DNA from: Niastella vici
GTDB taxonomy: Bacteria; Bacteroidota; Bacteroidia; Chitinophagales; Chitinophagaceae
Assembly: GCF_002077945.1 (NCBI RefSeq)
Contig: NZ_LVYD01000043.1
Span: forward strand, 62,001 to 126,000
Length of the DNA stretch: 64,000 nucleotides
Direction of reading: 5' to 3'
Position numbers and translations under genes: made by a program. Each line of letters begins with the position of its first letter. Within the stretch, counting starts at the first letter, position 1. The notes under the pieces were generated by a model that saw only the letters and a program-made list of their open reading frames with translations, was not told the DNA's origin and did not search any database. This document shows positions 1 to 8,301 of this stretch, piece after piece.

Positions 1-669
1 GAAGGTAAACAGATCGGTCAGGCTTATTCGTATGTAAGTGAAGGTTATTATAATACCTGGGACCAACTGTATGGCAGCACCCAGCACAATACCAACGATA
101 ACCAGAAGCTGCCCGGCAACTATTACATCGTCGATTACAACGGCGATGGCGTAATTGACGCCCAGGACAATATTCCCTATGGCCATAGTGGCTGGCCACA
201 AAATACGTACAACGCAACGTTTGGTGTCGATTGGAAAGGATTAAGCGCTTTTGTACAGTTTTATGGCGTTAACAATGTAACCCGCCAGGTAGTGTTTAAC
301 AGTTTGGGCTCGCAAAGCCACGTGGTATACGATGAAGGCAGTTACTGGTCAAAAGACAATACGGGCGCCGATGTGCCCATGCCGCGCTGGCTTTCTACCC
401 CCGCCGGCTATTACAGAGGAACCCAATACATGTACGATGGTTCTTACCTGCGCCTGAAAAATGCTGAGATCGCCTATACCATTAATACAGGCATTGTGAA
501 AAAGCTGGGGCTTGAATCATTGCGGATATACGTAAATGGCAATAACCTGAAAGCCTGGAGCAAGATGCCCGACGACCGCGAATCGAATTTTGCCGGAACC
601 GGCTGGGCCTCACAGGGCGCATACCCTACAGTTAAGCGTTACAACCTCGGCGCTAATATAACTTTCTAA
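1..669 (+). CDS. SusC/RagA-type TonB-linked outer membrane protein, C-terminal part
   Basis: Frame 1 is open from the first base of the window to the TAA at 667-669, giving the last 222 residues of a protein whose start lies left of the window. The region from about residue 45 has the acidic 'DYNGDGVIDAQDN' loop seen near the C-terminus of SusC proteins, followed by 'YGHSGWPQNTYNATFG' and alternating aromatic/polar barrel strands, with a final 'NLGANITF' strand ending in Phe. A SusD gene follows after 11 bp, then a second SusC/SusD pair and a GH10 xylanase. This context makes it the first xylan-oligosaccharide transporter of the locus, equivalent to XusA of Prevotella. It would sit in the outer membrane and import oligosaccharides using TonB energy. 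The substrate is inferred from neighbours only. Confidence 0.93.
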   Translation, partial: EGKQIGQAYSYVSEGYYNTWDQLYGSTQHNTNDNQKLPGNYYIVDYNGDGVIDAQDNIPYGHSGWPQNTYNATFGVDWKGLSAFVQFYGVNNVTRQVVFNSLGSQSHVVYDEGSYWSKDNTGADVPMPRWLSTPAGYYRGTQYMYDGSYLRLKNAEIAYTINTGIVKKLGLESLRIYVNGNNLKAWSKMPDDRESNFAGTGWASQGAYPTVKRYNLGANITF

Positions 670-680
670 ACAAGATCATT

Positions 681-2561
681 ATGAATAAGCATATAAAGAA
701 AATACTTTCCATTTGGGTGATGGCCATAACCCTTGGTGGAGTATCCTGCAAAAAGTTCCTTGACCGGGAACCGCAATCGGTGATCTCCTCAGCAGATGCC
801 TTCAAGAACTTCACCAACTTCCAGGGCTTTACCGAAGAGTTGTATCACTGTATTCCCGACTTCACCAATGCCTACTGGACAAACTCCTGGAACTGGGGCG
901 AAGATGAGATCCAATCCACTGCCCGTGATTTTCATTTTGTGGTAAAAATTGACAATGGTGATTTCTGGGGCTGGCAATCGCAGTTCGATGGCTGGCAGGC
1001 CGGTTGGATGGACAGGAATACTACCTCCACCAACGACGACCGCTTTGCCAAGTCATTGTGGAAACTGGGCTGGTATGGCATTCGCAAAGCCAACATGGGG
1101 CTTGAAAATATGGATAAGCTAACCGATGCCACGCAGGAAGAGAAAGACCTCATAAAAGGTCAGTTGTTATTTTTCCGCGGCTGGTTCCATTTTATGTTCA
1201 TCCAGTATTTTGGCGGTTTGCCCTATATAGATAAGGTATTGCCGGGTGATCAAAAACTCACTTTACCCCGCCTTAGTTACCACGAGTGTGCCGATAAAGC
1301 TGCCGAGGATTTCAGGGCGGCGGCTGACCTGTTGCCAACAGACTGGGATAACACCACTGCAGGAAAGAAAACTCTGGGTAAGAACCAGCTTCGCATCAAT
1401 AAGATCATGGCATTGGGTTACCTCGGTAAAAATTATCTCTATGCTGGTAGTCCGTTGATGAACTATTCTTCTACGGGTAATAGAACCTACCACAACGGGT
1501 ATTGTAAAAAAGCGGCAGAAGCGTTTGCCGAACTGTTGCGCTTATGCGACGAAGGCGCCGCTTCTTATAAACTGGTTGATTTTTCAAAATACTATACAAA
1601 CTTTTATACCAATGGTCAAAACTGGACCATGCCGGGTAATACCGAAGCCATTTTCCGCGGTCCTTATTATGGCGCCAATGGATCAAACTGGGGCACTGCC
1701 AAACAGTACCAGCCAGCACCGCAACTGGAAGGTGGCGATGTTAAGTTTTTGCCTTGCGCCAATTATGTTGATTATTATGGAATGGCCAATGGGTTGCCCA
1801 TCAAAGATATTACCCAGGCCGATGTAGAATCGGGTTATAATCCGGTATACCCCTGGAAGGGCCGTGATCCCCGCTTTTATAACGATATCGTATATGATGG
1901 GGTGAAATGCGTACAGGGCGCCACTACAGATGAGCCGAACCGTTATGCCAATCTGTATACCGGCGGCAGCTACCGAAATGTAAGTACCGGCAGCCGCACC
2001 GGTTATTTGTTGTACAAGTTCATCCCCATTACGGCAAACAAATATGACAATGGATACAGCTATGATAAAAGCCTGAACATTCACCTGCCCTATATGCGGC
2101 TGGCTGATATTTATTTAATGTATGCCGAAGCGGCCGCGCAGGCCTATGGTTCTGCCGCGGGCAAAGCGCCTGATTACAGCAAAACAGCCGAAGAGGCAGT
2201 GAATGTGATCCGCGACCGCGCCGGTGTTGGCCACGTGGCGCCTAAATTCCTCGTTTCGTTAGATGCCTTCATGGGTGAAGTAAGACGCGAACGGGCTGTT
2301 GAACTTTCATTTGAAGGACATCGTTTCAATGATCTCCGCCGCTGGATGCTGTTGATACAATCACCTTATACATTGAAAAAATCTATTGAGTTTGACAGAA
2401 CGGGAACGTTTAACAATACCGATCCAAAAGAAAATAAGGTCATTAACCTGAGAGAGCAGGTGATCCTGGAACGTAAATACACCGAAAAGCATTATTGGTT
2501 GCCGTTAAAGAACTCGGATGCCAATATGTACCTGGAGTTTCCGCAGAACCCGGGTTGGTAA
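681..2561 (+). CDS. SusD/RagB-family glycan-binding lipoprotein (first of the xylan locus)
   Basis: This 626-residue protein begins with a lipoprotein signal (MNKHIKKILSIWVMAITLGG, then VSC; lipidated Cys near residue 23). SusD signatures are plain: 'FRGWFHFMFIQYFGGLPYID' in the TPR-like part, 'YMRLADIYLMYAEAAAQAYG', 'VRRERAVELSFEGHRFNDLRRW', and a C-terminal 'YLEFPQNPGW'. SusD proteins sit on the cell surface, cap the SusC barrel and bind the oligosaccharide before import. The gene follows the SusC stop by 11 bp and precedes another SusC gene by 44 bp, so it is in the same operon. It is longer than many SusD proteins (about 500-600 residues). Xylan as ligand is inferred from the downstream GH10 xylanase. 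Confidence 0.95.
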   Translation: MNKHIKKILSIWVMAITLGGVSCKKFLDREPQSVISSADAFKNFTNFQGFTEELYHCIPDFTNAYWTNSWNWGEDEIQSTARDFHFVVKIDNGDFWGWQSQFDGWQAGWMDRNTTSTNDDRFAKSLWKLGWYGIRKANMGLENMDKLTDATQEEKDLIKGQLLFFRGWFHFMFIQYFGGLPYIDKVLPGDQKLTLPRLSYHECADKAAEDFRAAADLLPTDWDNTTAGKKTLGKNQLRINKIMALGYLGKNYLYAGSPLMNYSSTGNRTYHNGYCKKAAEAFAELLRLCDEGAASYKLVDFSKYYTNFYTNGQNWTMPGNTEAIFRGPYYGANGSNWGTAKQYQPAPQLEGGDVKFLPCANYVDYYGMANGLPIKDITQADVESGYNPVYPWKGRDPRFYNDIVYDGVKCVQGATTDEPNRYANLYTGGSYRNVSTGSRTGYLLYKFIPITANKYDNGYSYDKSLNIHLPYMRLADIYLMYAEAAAQAYGSAAGKAPDYSKTAEEAVNVIRDRAGVGHVAPKFLVSLDAFMGEVRRERAVELSFEGHRFNDLRRWMLLIQSPYTLKKSIEFDRTGTFNNTDPKENKVINLREQVILERKYTEKHYWLPLKNSDANMYLEFPQNPGW

Positions 2562-2605
2562 TTGAGGAACCGAAAAAGTATCACGTATTATTAAACCTGA
2601 AAAAC

Positions 2606-5428
2606 ATGCAATATTTAAGAATAATAGGGGTGTTATGTGCACTGATGGCCCTTTTGCCCGAGGGGCGCGCACAGGATACCACCGGTATAATTGTAATAAA
2701 TAATACAGGGAAACCAAAGCCGGTACAGGTGGCTTTTCGCAAGGTAAATAAAACAGACCTGTTGGGCGGTGTGTCTGCAGTTGATGTGCCGGGCCTTATA
2801 AAGAAGAACTACATGACCTGGAGCCTCGAGGGTATGGAAACATGGGCCCCCGGTTATAATGGCAACAACCTGTGGAGCATGGGCGATTATCTGTTGTTGA
2901 TTGATGGAGTGTCGCGCGAATCGGGCAATGTATTGCCGGTAGAAATAGATCAGATCACATTTCTGAAAGGGGTAAATGCCGTAGCGCTCTATGGCAGCCG
3001 GGCCGCCAAAGGCGTTGTTTATATAACAACAAAAAGAGGCGAAGCCAACAGCCGCCGGGTTGATGTACGGGTGAATACCGGCGTGAATGTACCGAAAAGA
3101 TATCCGGTGTACCTGGGTTCTGCTGAATATATGACCCTGTACAATGAGGCCCGCCGCAATGATGGATTGGCTGAACTCTACAGCGCTACCACTATTTACA
3201 ATTATGCATCTGGCAAAAATCCGTACCGTTATCCCAATGTAGATTATTATTCCAGTGATTACCTTAAGCAAATGTATAACCGTTACGATGCTACTGCCGA
3301 GATCTCAGGCGGTAGTGACAAGGCGCGTTATTATACCAACATCGGTTTCCAGACTTCCGGCTCGCTGCTGAATTTTGGCGAGGCCAAAAAGAACGACCGC
3401 GCCGATCGCCTGAACGTGCGGGGTAATATTGATATCAACCTGAACGATTATATTTCCTGTAATGTAGATGCCTCTGCTGTGTTTTATACAGGCCGTGGTG
3501 TAAATACCAACTATTGGTCAGGTGCTGCCACCCTGCGCCCGCACCGGTTTGCACCGCTTATTCCCCTGAGTATGATAGAAGATGCGGATGAACCCTCACA
3601 GGTTTTAATAAAGAATAGCAACCACATCATTGATGGCCAGTATTTGTTGGGCGGAACCCAATTAGATCAAACCAATCCGTTTGCCGCCATTTACGCGGGT
3701 GGAAATAATAAATACAACAGCCGCCAGTTCCAATTCAACACCGGTGTGAATGCCGATCTGCGGAATGTGCTGAAAGGGCTTTCCTTTCGTTCTACTTTCG
3801 CAGTGGATTATTCCACCTCGTACAACCTGGCATACAATAATACCTATGCTACCTATGCGCCCACCTGGAACAATTACGCGGGTGAAGACCTTATAAGCAG
3901 CTTGACCAAATATGGCCAGGATGCCACTTCGGGCGTACAGAATGTAAGCAACAGCTGGTACCGGCAGACCATTTCGGCAACCGGCCAGTTCAATTATGTA
4001 AACTCTATAAATAACATTCATAATTTATCTGCGGTGTTGCTGGTGAACGGTTATCAGCAATCTGAGTCGGCTGTTTATCACCGTACCAGCAATGCAAACC
4101 TTGGTCTGCAACTGGGATATAATTATTTGAACCGGTACTATGTTGATTTCAGCAGCGCCATGATCCATTCGGCCAAATTGCCCGAAGGCAACCGCGAGGC
4201 ATTTTCACCTACGGTTTCACTGGGCTGGCGCATCAGTGGCGAAAAATTCCTGAGCGGTTCCAATGTGGTTAACGACCTCCGTTTAACCGCTTCTGCCGGT
4301 GTGCTGCATACCGATCTGGATATACCCGGTTATTACCTGTACCAGGGATATTATACGGCGCAGGGTTCCTGGTTTGGCTGGAAAGATGGCACCGGTATTC
4401 AGGCCACCGAGTCAAGAAGAGGTGATAACCCGAATATGAAATTCCCAAAACGCGAAGAAGTAAGCGTAGGGGTGGAAGGTTCGTTCTTTAAAAACCTGCT
4501 TACGTTGCAAGGAAATTTTTTCATGAACAAGATCACCGGGAATATTATTCAGGCCGGTGTGCTGTTCCCTTCTTATTTCACCACGGGCTGGCCGGTATCT
4601 TCTTTTATTCCATATGTAAACTACAATGACGACAAACGGGTGGGCATTGATTTCGGGGCCGGCCTTAACAAAAAGCTCGGCGGCATCGACTGGTCATTGA
4701 ATGTTACCGGTACCTGGTATAAGACTACTGCATCAAAACGCGCAGAAGTATACCAGGACGATTATCAATACCGCCAGGGAAAACCGCTCGATGCCATCTG
4801 GGGGCTGCAAAGCCTTGGCTTCTTCCGGGATAAAGATGATATCAACAGTTCGCCAACACAAACATTCGGACAGGTAAAGCCCGGCGATATCAAGTATAAA
4901 GATCAGAATGGCGATGGCATCATTGATACCCGCGATGAAGTGTTTCTTGGCCGGGCCGGCTGGTACGGTGCTCCATTGACGTTGGGCATAAACCTGACGG
5001 CAAAATGGAAGCAGCTTACCTTCTTTGCATTGGGAACAGGCCGCTTTGGCGCTTATGCCATGAAGAACAGTTCTTATTTCTGGATCGATGGAGAAGATAA
5101 ATATTCTGTTGTGGTACGCGACCGCTGGACCGAAGGAACTGCGCAAACGGCAAAATATCCCCGGTTAACAACTTTGAATAGCGATAACAATTTCCGCTCT
5201 TCCGATTTCTGGTTGTACCGCACCAATCGTTTCGACCTCACTAAGGTGCAGATCGGTTACGATATCACCGGTATGCTCCGGAATAAGAAATTCATTAAGG
5301 AATTGGGGACCTATGTCAGCGGTTTCAATTTGCTGACCATTTCGCCCGAACGTGATATAATGGAGCTGAACATTGGAAGCGCTCCGCAAACCCGCTTGTA
5401 TAATGTAGGTGTAAAAGCTTTGTTTTAA
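2606..5428 (+). CDS. SusC-like TonB-dependent outer membrane protein lacking the usual N-terminal CarboxypepD_reg domain
   Basis: The best start is ATG 2606, which gives a clean signal peptide (MQYLRIIGVLCALMALLPEG, RAQ-DTTG) and a 940-residue protein. An upstream in-frame start at 2495 would overlap the SusD gene and bury the signal. The plug is recognisable at 'DYLLLIDGVSR', 'DQITFLKGVNAVALYGSRAA' and 'GVVYITTKRGEANSRRVDV'. The barrel ends in '...GVKALF', with the 'DQNGDGIIDTRDEVFLG' loop near the C-terminus. The mature protein starts almost directly with the plug: the carboxypeptidase-like Ig domain normal in SusC (compare the protein at 11109) is missing. This is the second SusC of the xylan locus (XusC position) and should pair with the SusD at 5453. 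Confidence 0.93.
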   Translation: MQYLRIIGVLCALMALLPEGRAQDTTGIIVINNTGKPKPVQVAFRKVNKTDLLGGVSAVDVPGLIKKNYMTWSLEGMETWAPGYNGNNLWSMGDYLLLIDGVSRESGNVLPVEIDQITFLKGVNAVALYGSRAAKGVVYITTKRGEANSRRVDVRVNTGVNVPKRYPVYLGSAEYMTLYNEARRNDGLAELYSATTIYNYASGKNPYRYPNVDYYSSDYLKQMYNRYDATAEISGGSDKARYYTNIGFQTSGSLLNFGEAKKNDRADRLNVRGNIDINLNDYISCNVDASAVFYTGRGVNTNYWSGAATLRPHRFAPLIPLSMIEDADEPSQVLIKNSNHIIDGQYLLGGTQLDQTNPFAAIYAGGNNKYNSRQFQFNTGVNADLRNVLKGLSFRSTFAVDYSTSYNLAYNNTYATYAPTWNNYAGEDLISSLTKYGQDATSGVQNVSNSWYRQTISATGQFNYVNSINNIHNLSAVLLVNGYQQSESAVYHRTSNANLGLQLGYNYLNRYYVDFSSAMIHSAKLPEGNREAFSPTVSLGWRISGEKFLSGSNVVNDLRLTASAGVLHTDLDIPGYYLYQGYYTAQGSWFGWKDGTGIQATESRRGDNPNMKFPKREEVSVGVEGSFFKNLLTLQGNFFMNKITGNIIQAGVLFPSYFTTGWPVSSFIPYVNYNDDKRVGIDFGAGLNKKLGGIDWSLNVTGTWYKTTASKRAEVYQDDYQYRQGKPLDAIWGLQSLGFFRDKDDINSSPTQTFGQVKPGDIKYKDQNGDGIIDTRDEVFLGRAGWYGAPLTLGINLTAKWKQLTFFALGTGRFGAYAMKNSSYFWIDGEDKYSVVVRDRWTEGTAQTAKYPRLTTLNSDNNFRSSDFWLYRTNRFDLTKVQIGYDITGMLRNKKFIKELGTYVSGFNLLTISPERDIMELNIGSAPQTRLYNVGVKALF

Positions 5429-5452
5429 AAGCTGTTGAAACCCGTCAAGAAA

Positions 5453-7222
5453 ATGAATATGAAAAGAAGTATGATCATCTTGTTGGCTGCTGTCTTTATG
5501 CTTGCCAGTTGTAAAGACCTCATAAAGCCGGAGATAGAAAATAACCGGGAGCTGAACCCCGATGCCTATCTGCCTAATGATGCAAGATTTCCATTCGGAA
5601 TATTGCTCAACGCATACAATCGCATTCCAACCAACTCCTGGTCGTTCAACGATGTGGCCACCGATGATGCGGTAACCAACGACCAAAGCAATGGGTATTT
5701 AAAAATAGCCACTGGTCAGTGGACGGCCAATAACAACCCACTTAGCCAGTGGACCAATTCGTATGCCGCGATCCAGTACCTCAATATTACGCTCGGCGAA
5801 ATAGATAAGGTACAATGGACCACCGATGAAAGAGTAAGCAAGTTGTTTGCCATGCGTATCAAGGGCGAAACCTACGGCTTGCGGGCCTTGTTCCTGTATT
5901 ATTTACTGCAGGCGCATGCAGGTATGTCTAACTCCACATTGCTTGGCGTACCCATCGTTCTGGATGTACAGGGAACCAATGCCAACTTCAATAATCCCAG
6001 GGCCACGTTTGAAGAATGCATGAAGCAGATCTACAGCGATCTGGATAAGGCCGAAGAAATGCTGCCACTGGATTATGAAAATATTGCCAGCGCAGCTGTG
6101 ATCCCCACTAAATTCGGTTCCATTACCAAAGTGGAATATGACCGCGCATTTGGTTCTGCATTTCGTGGATTATTCACCGGTCGTATTGCCAAAGCCATCC
6201 GGTCAAAGGCGGCTTTGCTGGCTGCAAGTCCGGCATTTGCTTCCGGTACATCAACCACCTGGGCCGATGCGGCTAATTATGCAGCGGCGGTGATCAATTT
6301 GAAAGGTGGGGTGAGTGCCCTGGCAGCGAATGGTACTACCTGGTACTCGAACGCCTCAGAAATTTCTGGGCTGGCCGATGGCGCGAATCCCGGCGAAATA
6401 TTATGGCGGGGAAATTATGGCGATAACCGGGACCTGGAACAGTCAAACTATCCGCCCAGTCTTTTTGGAAGCGGGCGCATAAATCCAACCCAGAATCTCG
6501 TTGATGCCTTTCCGATGGCTAATGGCTATCCCATAGCAGATGCCGCCAGCGGCTATGATGCGGCCAATCCATACAACAATCGCGATCCCCGCCTGAAACA
6601 ATATATTCTGGTGAATGGCGGAACTGCGGGGCCTAACAGTACCGCTATCAATACAGCGGCTGATGGTACTACGAACGATGCCCTTGGCAAGGTAGAAACA
6701 TCTACAAGAACAGGTTACTACCTGCGCAAATTACTTCGCCAGGATGTAAACCTGAATCCCACATCCGCCAACAATCAAAGACATTATAAACCCCACATCC
6801 GGTACACGGAAATATACCTCAATTATGCAGAGGCTGCCAACGAAGCCTGGGGGCCAACCGGTGCTGGCGCTAATAGTTTTTCTGCCTATGATATCATTAA
6901 GGCCATACGTAAAAGGGCAGGAGTAGGCTTATCAAACGGCGATCCATATCTGGAAGCGGCCAAAAGCAGTAAAGAGCAAATGCGCATATTGATAAAGAAT
7001 GAACGGCGGCTGGAGCTTTGCTTTGAGGGCTACCGCTTTTGGGACCTTCGCCGCTGGAAAGAAAACCTCACCGATGCAGCCCGGGGAGTGAGCATAAAGA
7101 ATGGTCAGCCAACCGGTATCAAAGTGGAAGACCGGCAATTTCAACCCTATATGATCTATGGTCCCATCCCGTATGGCGAGATCCTGAAGTTTGGCGAATT
7201 ACAGCAAAACCAGGGATGGTAA
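5453..7222 (+). CDS. SusD/RagB-family glycan-binding lipoprotein (second of the xylan locus)
   Basis: ATG 5453, or the ATG two codons later at 5459, gives a lipoprotein signal ending LASC-KDLI. A TTG at 5435 is less likely. The protein has about 589 residues. SusD marks include 'IRYTEIYLNYAEAANEAWG', 'IKNERRLELCFEGYRFWDLRRW' and the C-terminal 'GELQQNQGW'. It starts 24 bp after the SusC stop. The pair SusC(2606)-SusD(5453) is distinct in sequence from the first pair, as expected for a tandem susCD xylan locus. It should bind oligosaccharides at the cell surface and cap the SusC channel. The substrate is inferred from position. Confidence 0.94.
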   Translation: MNMKRSMIILLAAVFMLASCKDLIKPEIENNRELNPDAYLPNDARFPFGILLNAYNRIPTNSWSFNDVATDDAVTNDQSNGYLKIATGQWTANNNPLSQWTNSYAAIQYLNITLGEIDKVQWTTDERVSKLFAMRIKGETYGLRALFLYYLLQAHAGMSNSTLLGVPIVLDVQGTNANFNNPRATFEECMKQIYSDLDKAEEMLPLDYENIASAAVIPTKFGSITKVEYDRAFGSAFRGLFTGRIAKAIRSKAALLAASPAFASGTSTTWADAANYAAAVINLKGGVSALAANGTTWYSNASEISGLADGANPGEILWRGNYGDNRDLEQSNYPPSLFGSGRINPTQNLVDAFPMANGYPIADAASGYDAANPYNNRDPRLKQYILVNGGTAGPNSTAINTAADGTTNDALGKVETSTRTGYYLRKLLRQDVNLNPTSANNQRHYKPHIRYTEIYLNYAEAANEAWGPTGAGANSFSAYDIIKAIRKRAGVGLSNGDPYLEAAKSSKEQMRILIKNERRLELCFEGYRFWDLRRWKENLTDAARGVSIKNGQPTGIKVEDRQFQPYMIYGPIPYGEILKFGELQQNQGW

Positions 7223-7225
7223 TGG

Positions 7226-7282
7226 CCCTGAGCGTTCTGAGCGAAGTCGAAGGATCGAAGGGGCGTCGGGCGAAGTCGAGAC
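7226..7282. repeat. Dispersed short repeat (CCTGAGCGTTCTGAGCGAAG type)
   Basis: The gap between the SusD stop and the next lipoprotein contains CCTGAGCGTTCTGAGCGAAG followed by TCGAAGGATCG, then a second GCGAAGTCGAG half. A near copy (CCTGAGCGTACTGAGCTCAG, then TCGAAG) lies at 37024-37049, also between genes. This is a non-coding interspersed element inserted inside an apparent operon. Confidence 0.7.
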
Positions 7283-7294
7283 GTGTATTATCAA

Positions 7295-8272
7295 ATGAAC
7301 TTGAAAAAACTTATGATGAAAAAATTTCTTTTACCAGCGGTCCTGCTCTTTGTACTGGCATCGTGCGGTAACAAAGACGTGGATTTTCCTGACTACAAAT
7401 ACCAAACGGTTTACTTTGCCTACCAGTACCCGGTGCGTACCATAACATTTGGCGAAGATATCTTCAATACCGATCTCGATAACCAGGGCAAGTGCCAGAT
7501 CATGGCTACTACCGGTGGCGTGTACACCAGTCCAAAGAATGTTGTTATCGGTATTTCTGTTGATAAGTCCTTATTAGGTACGGGGCTTTTATTCAAGGCC
7601 GGCGGCGACACGGTGGTGCCTATGCCCGATAACTATTTTACCCTGGCTTCCAATACTATTACCATTCCTGAGGGCAGCCTTACTGGCGGGGTAGAAGTGC
7701 AACTCACCGATGCTTTTTTTAATGATCCCAAAGCTATAAAGAATACCTATGTTATTCCAATACGAATGAGTAGTAAAACAAATGCCGATTCCATTCTTTC
7801 AGGTAAGGATTTTACCCTCTATGCCATCAAGTATGTGAATCCCTGGCATGGCAATTACCTGCGCCGGGGAAAAGATGTGGTCACCGGCAGTGTTAGCCAA
7901 ACAATTACCCGGCACAAACAATATGTTGAAGATGATGAAGTCACAAAGTTATACACCCGGTCAAGGAAGAAGATCGATTTCCCGGTGGTATTTAAAGACA
8001 AGAACGGCGTGAACGTCAATTGTCCCCTGGTGTTGAATTTTGATGATGCCGGTAATTGCACCATCACCGCCGGCGCCAGCAATTTCACGGTTACCGGAAG
8101 CGGCCAGTTTGTGAAGAAAGGGGAGAAGAACAGCTGGGGCAGCAAGGACCGTGATGCCATCTACTTAAAATACGATGTTACATTACCAGATATGCAGGTG
8201 TCATCAATGGATACCCTGGTATTAAGAGACCGTTCGGTAACCATGGAAACTTATACACCTGTGGGCTGGTAA
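7295..8272 (+). CDS. DUF1735/DUF4361 surface lipoprotein, XusE-like glycan-binding protein
   Basis: ATG 7295 (alternative ATG 7313) gives a lipoprotein signal, 'KKFLLPAVLLFVLASC'. The protein is about 325 residues. The first half resembles DUF1735 (BT_3987-like N-terminal Ig fold: 'TVYFAYQYPVRTITFGED', 'NTITIPEGSLTGGVEVQLTD'). The second half resembles DUF4361 ('WHGNYLRRGKD', 'WGSKDRDAIYLKYDV', 'MDTLVLRDRSVTMETYTP'). Such lipoproteins sit after the second SusD and before the GH10 xylanase in Bacteroidota xylan loci, and in those loci act as surface glycan-binding proteins. It is not an enzyme by sequence. The dispersed repeat just upstream may disturb operon continuity. Confidence 0.85.
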   Translation: MNLKKLMMKKFLLPAVLLFVLASCGNKDVDFPDYKYQTVYFAYQYPVRTITFGEDIFNTDLDNQGKCQIMATTGGVYTSPKNVVIGISVDKSLLGTGLLFKAGGDTVVPMPDNYFTLASNTITIPEGSLTGGVEVQLTDAFFNDPKAIKNTYVIPIRMSSKTNADSILSGKDFTLYAIKYVNPWHGNYLRRGKDVVTGSVSQTITRHKQYVEDDEVTKLYTRSRKKIDFPVVFKDKNGVNVNCPLVLNFDDAGNCTITAGASNFTVTGSGQFVKKGEKNSWGSKDRDAIYLKYDVTLPDMQVSSMDTLVLRDRSVTMETYTPVGW

Positions 8273-8301
8273 TTATTTCACCATCTTTAATCCTAAATGC
8301 A

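Noticed and set aside
2495-2605. Upstream extension of the second SusC gene to an in-frame start at 2495
   Set aside because: It overlaps the SusD coding end and puts 37 residues before a clean signal peptide; ATG 2606 is better.
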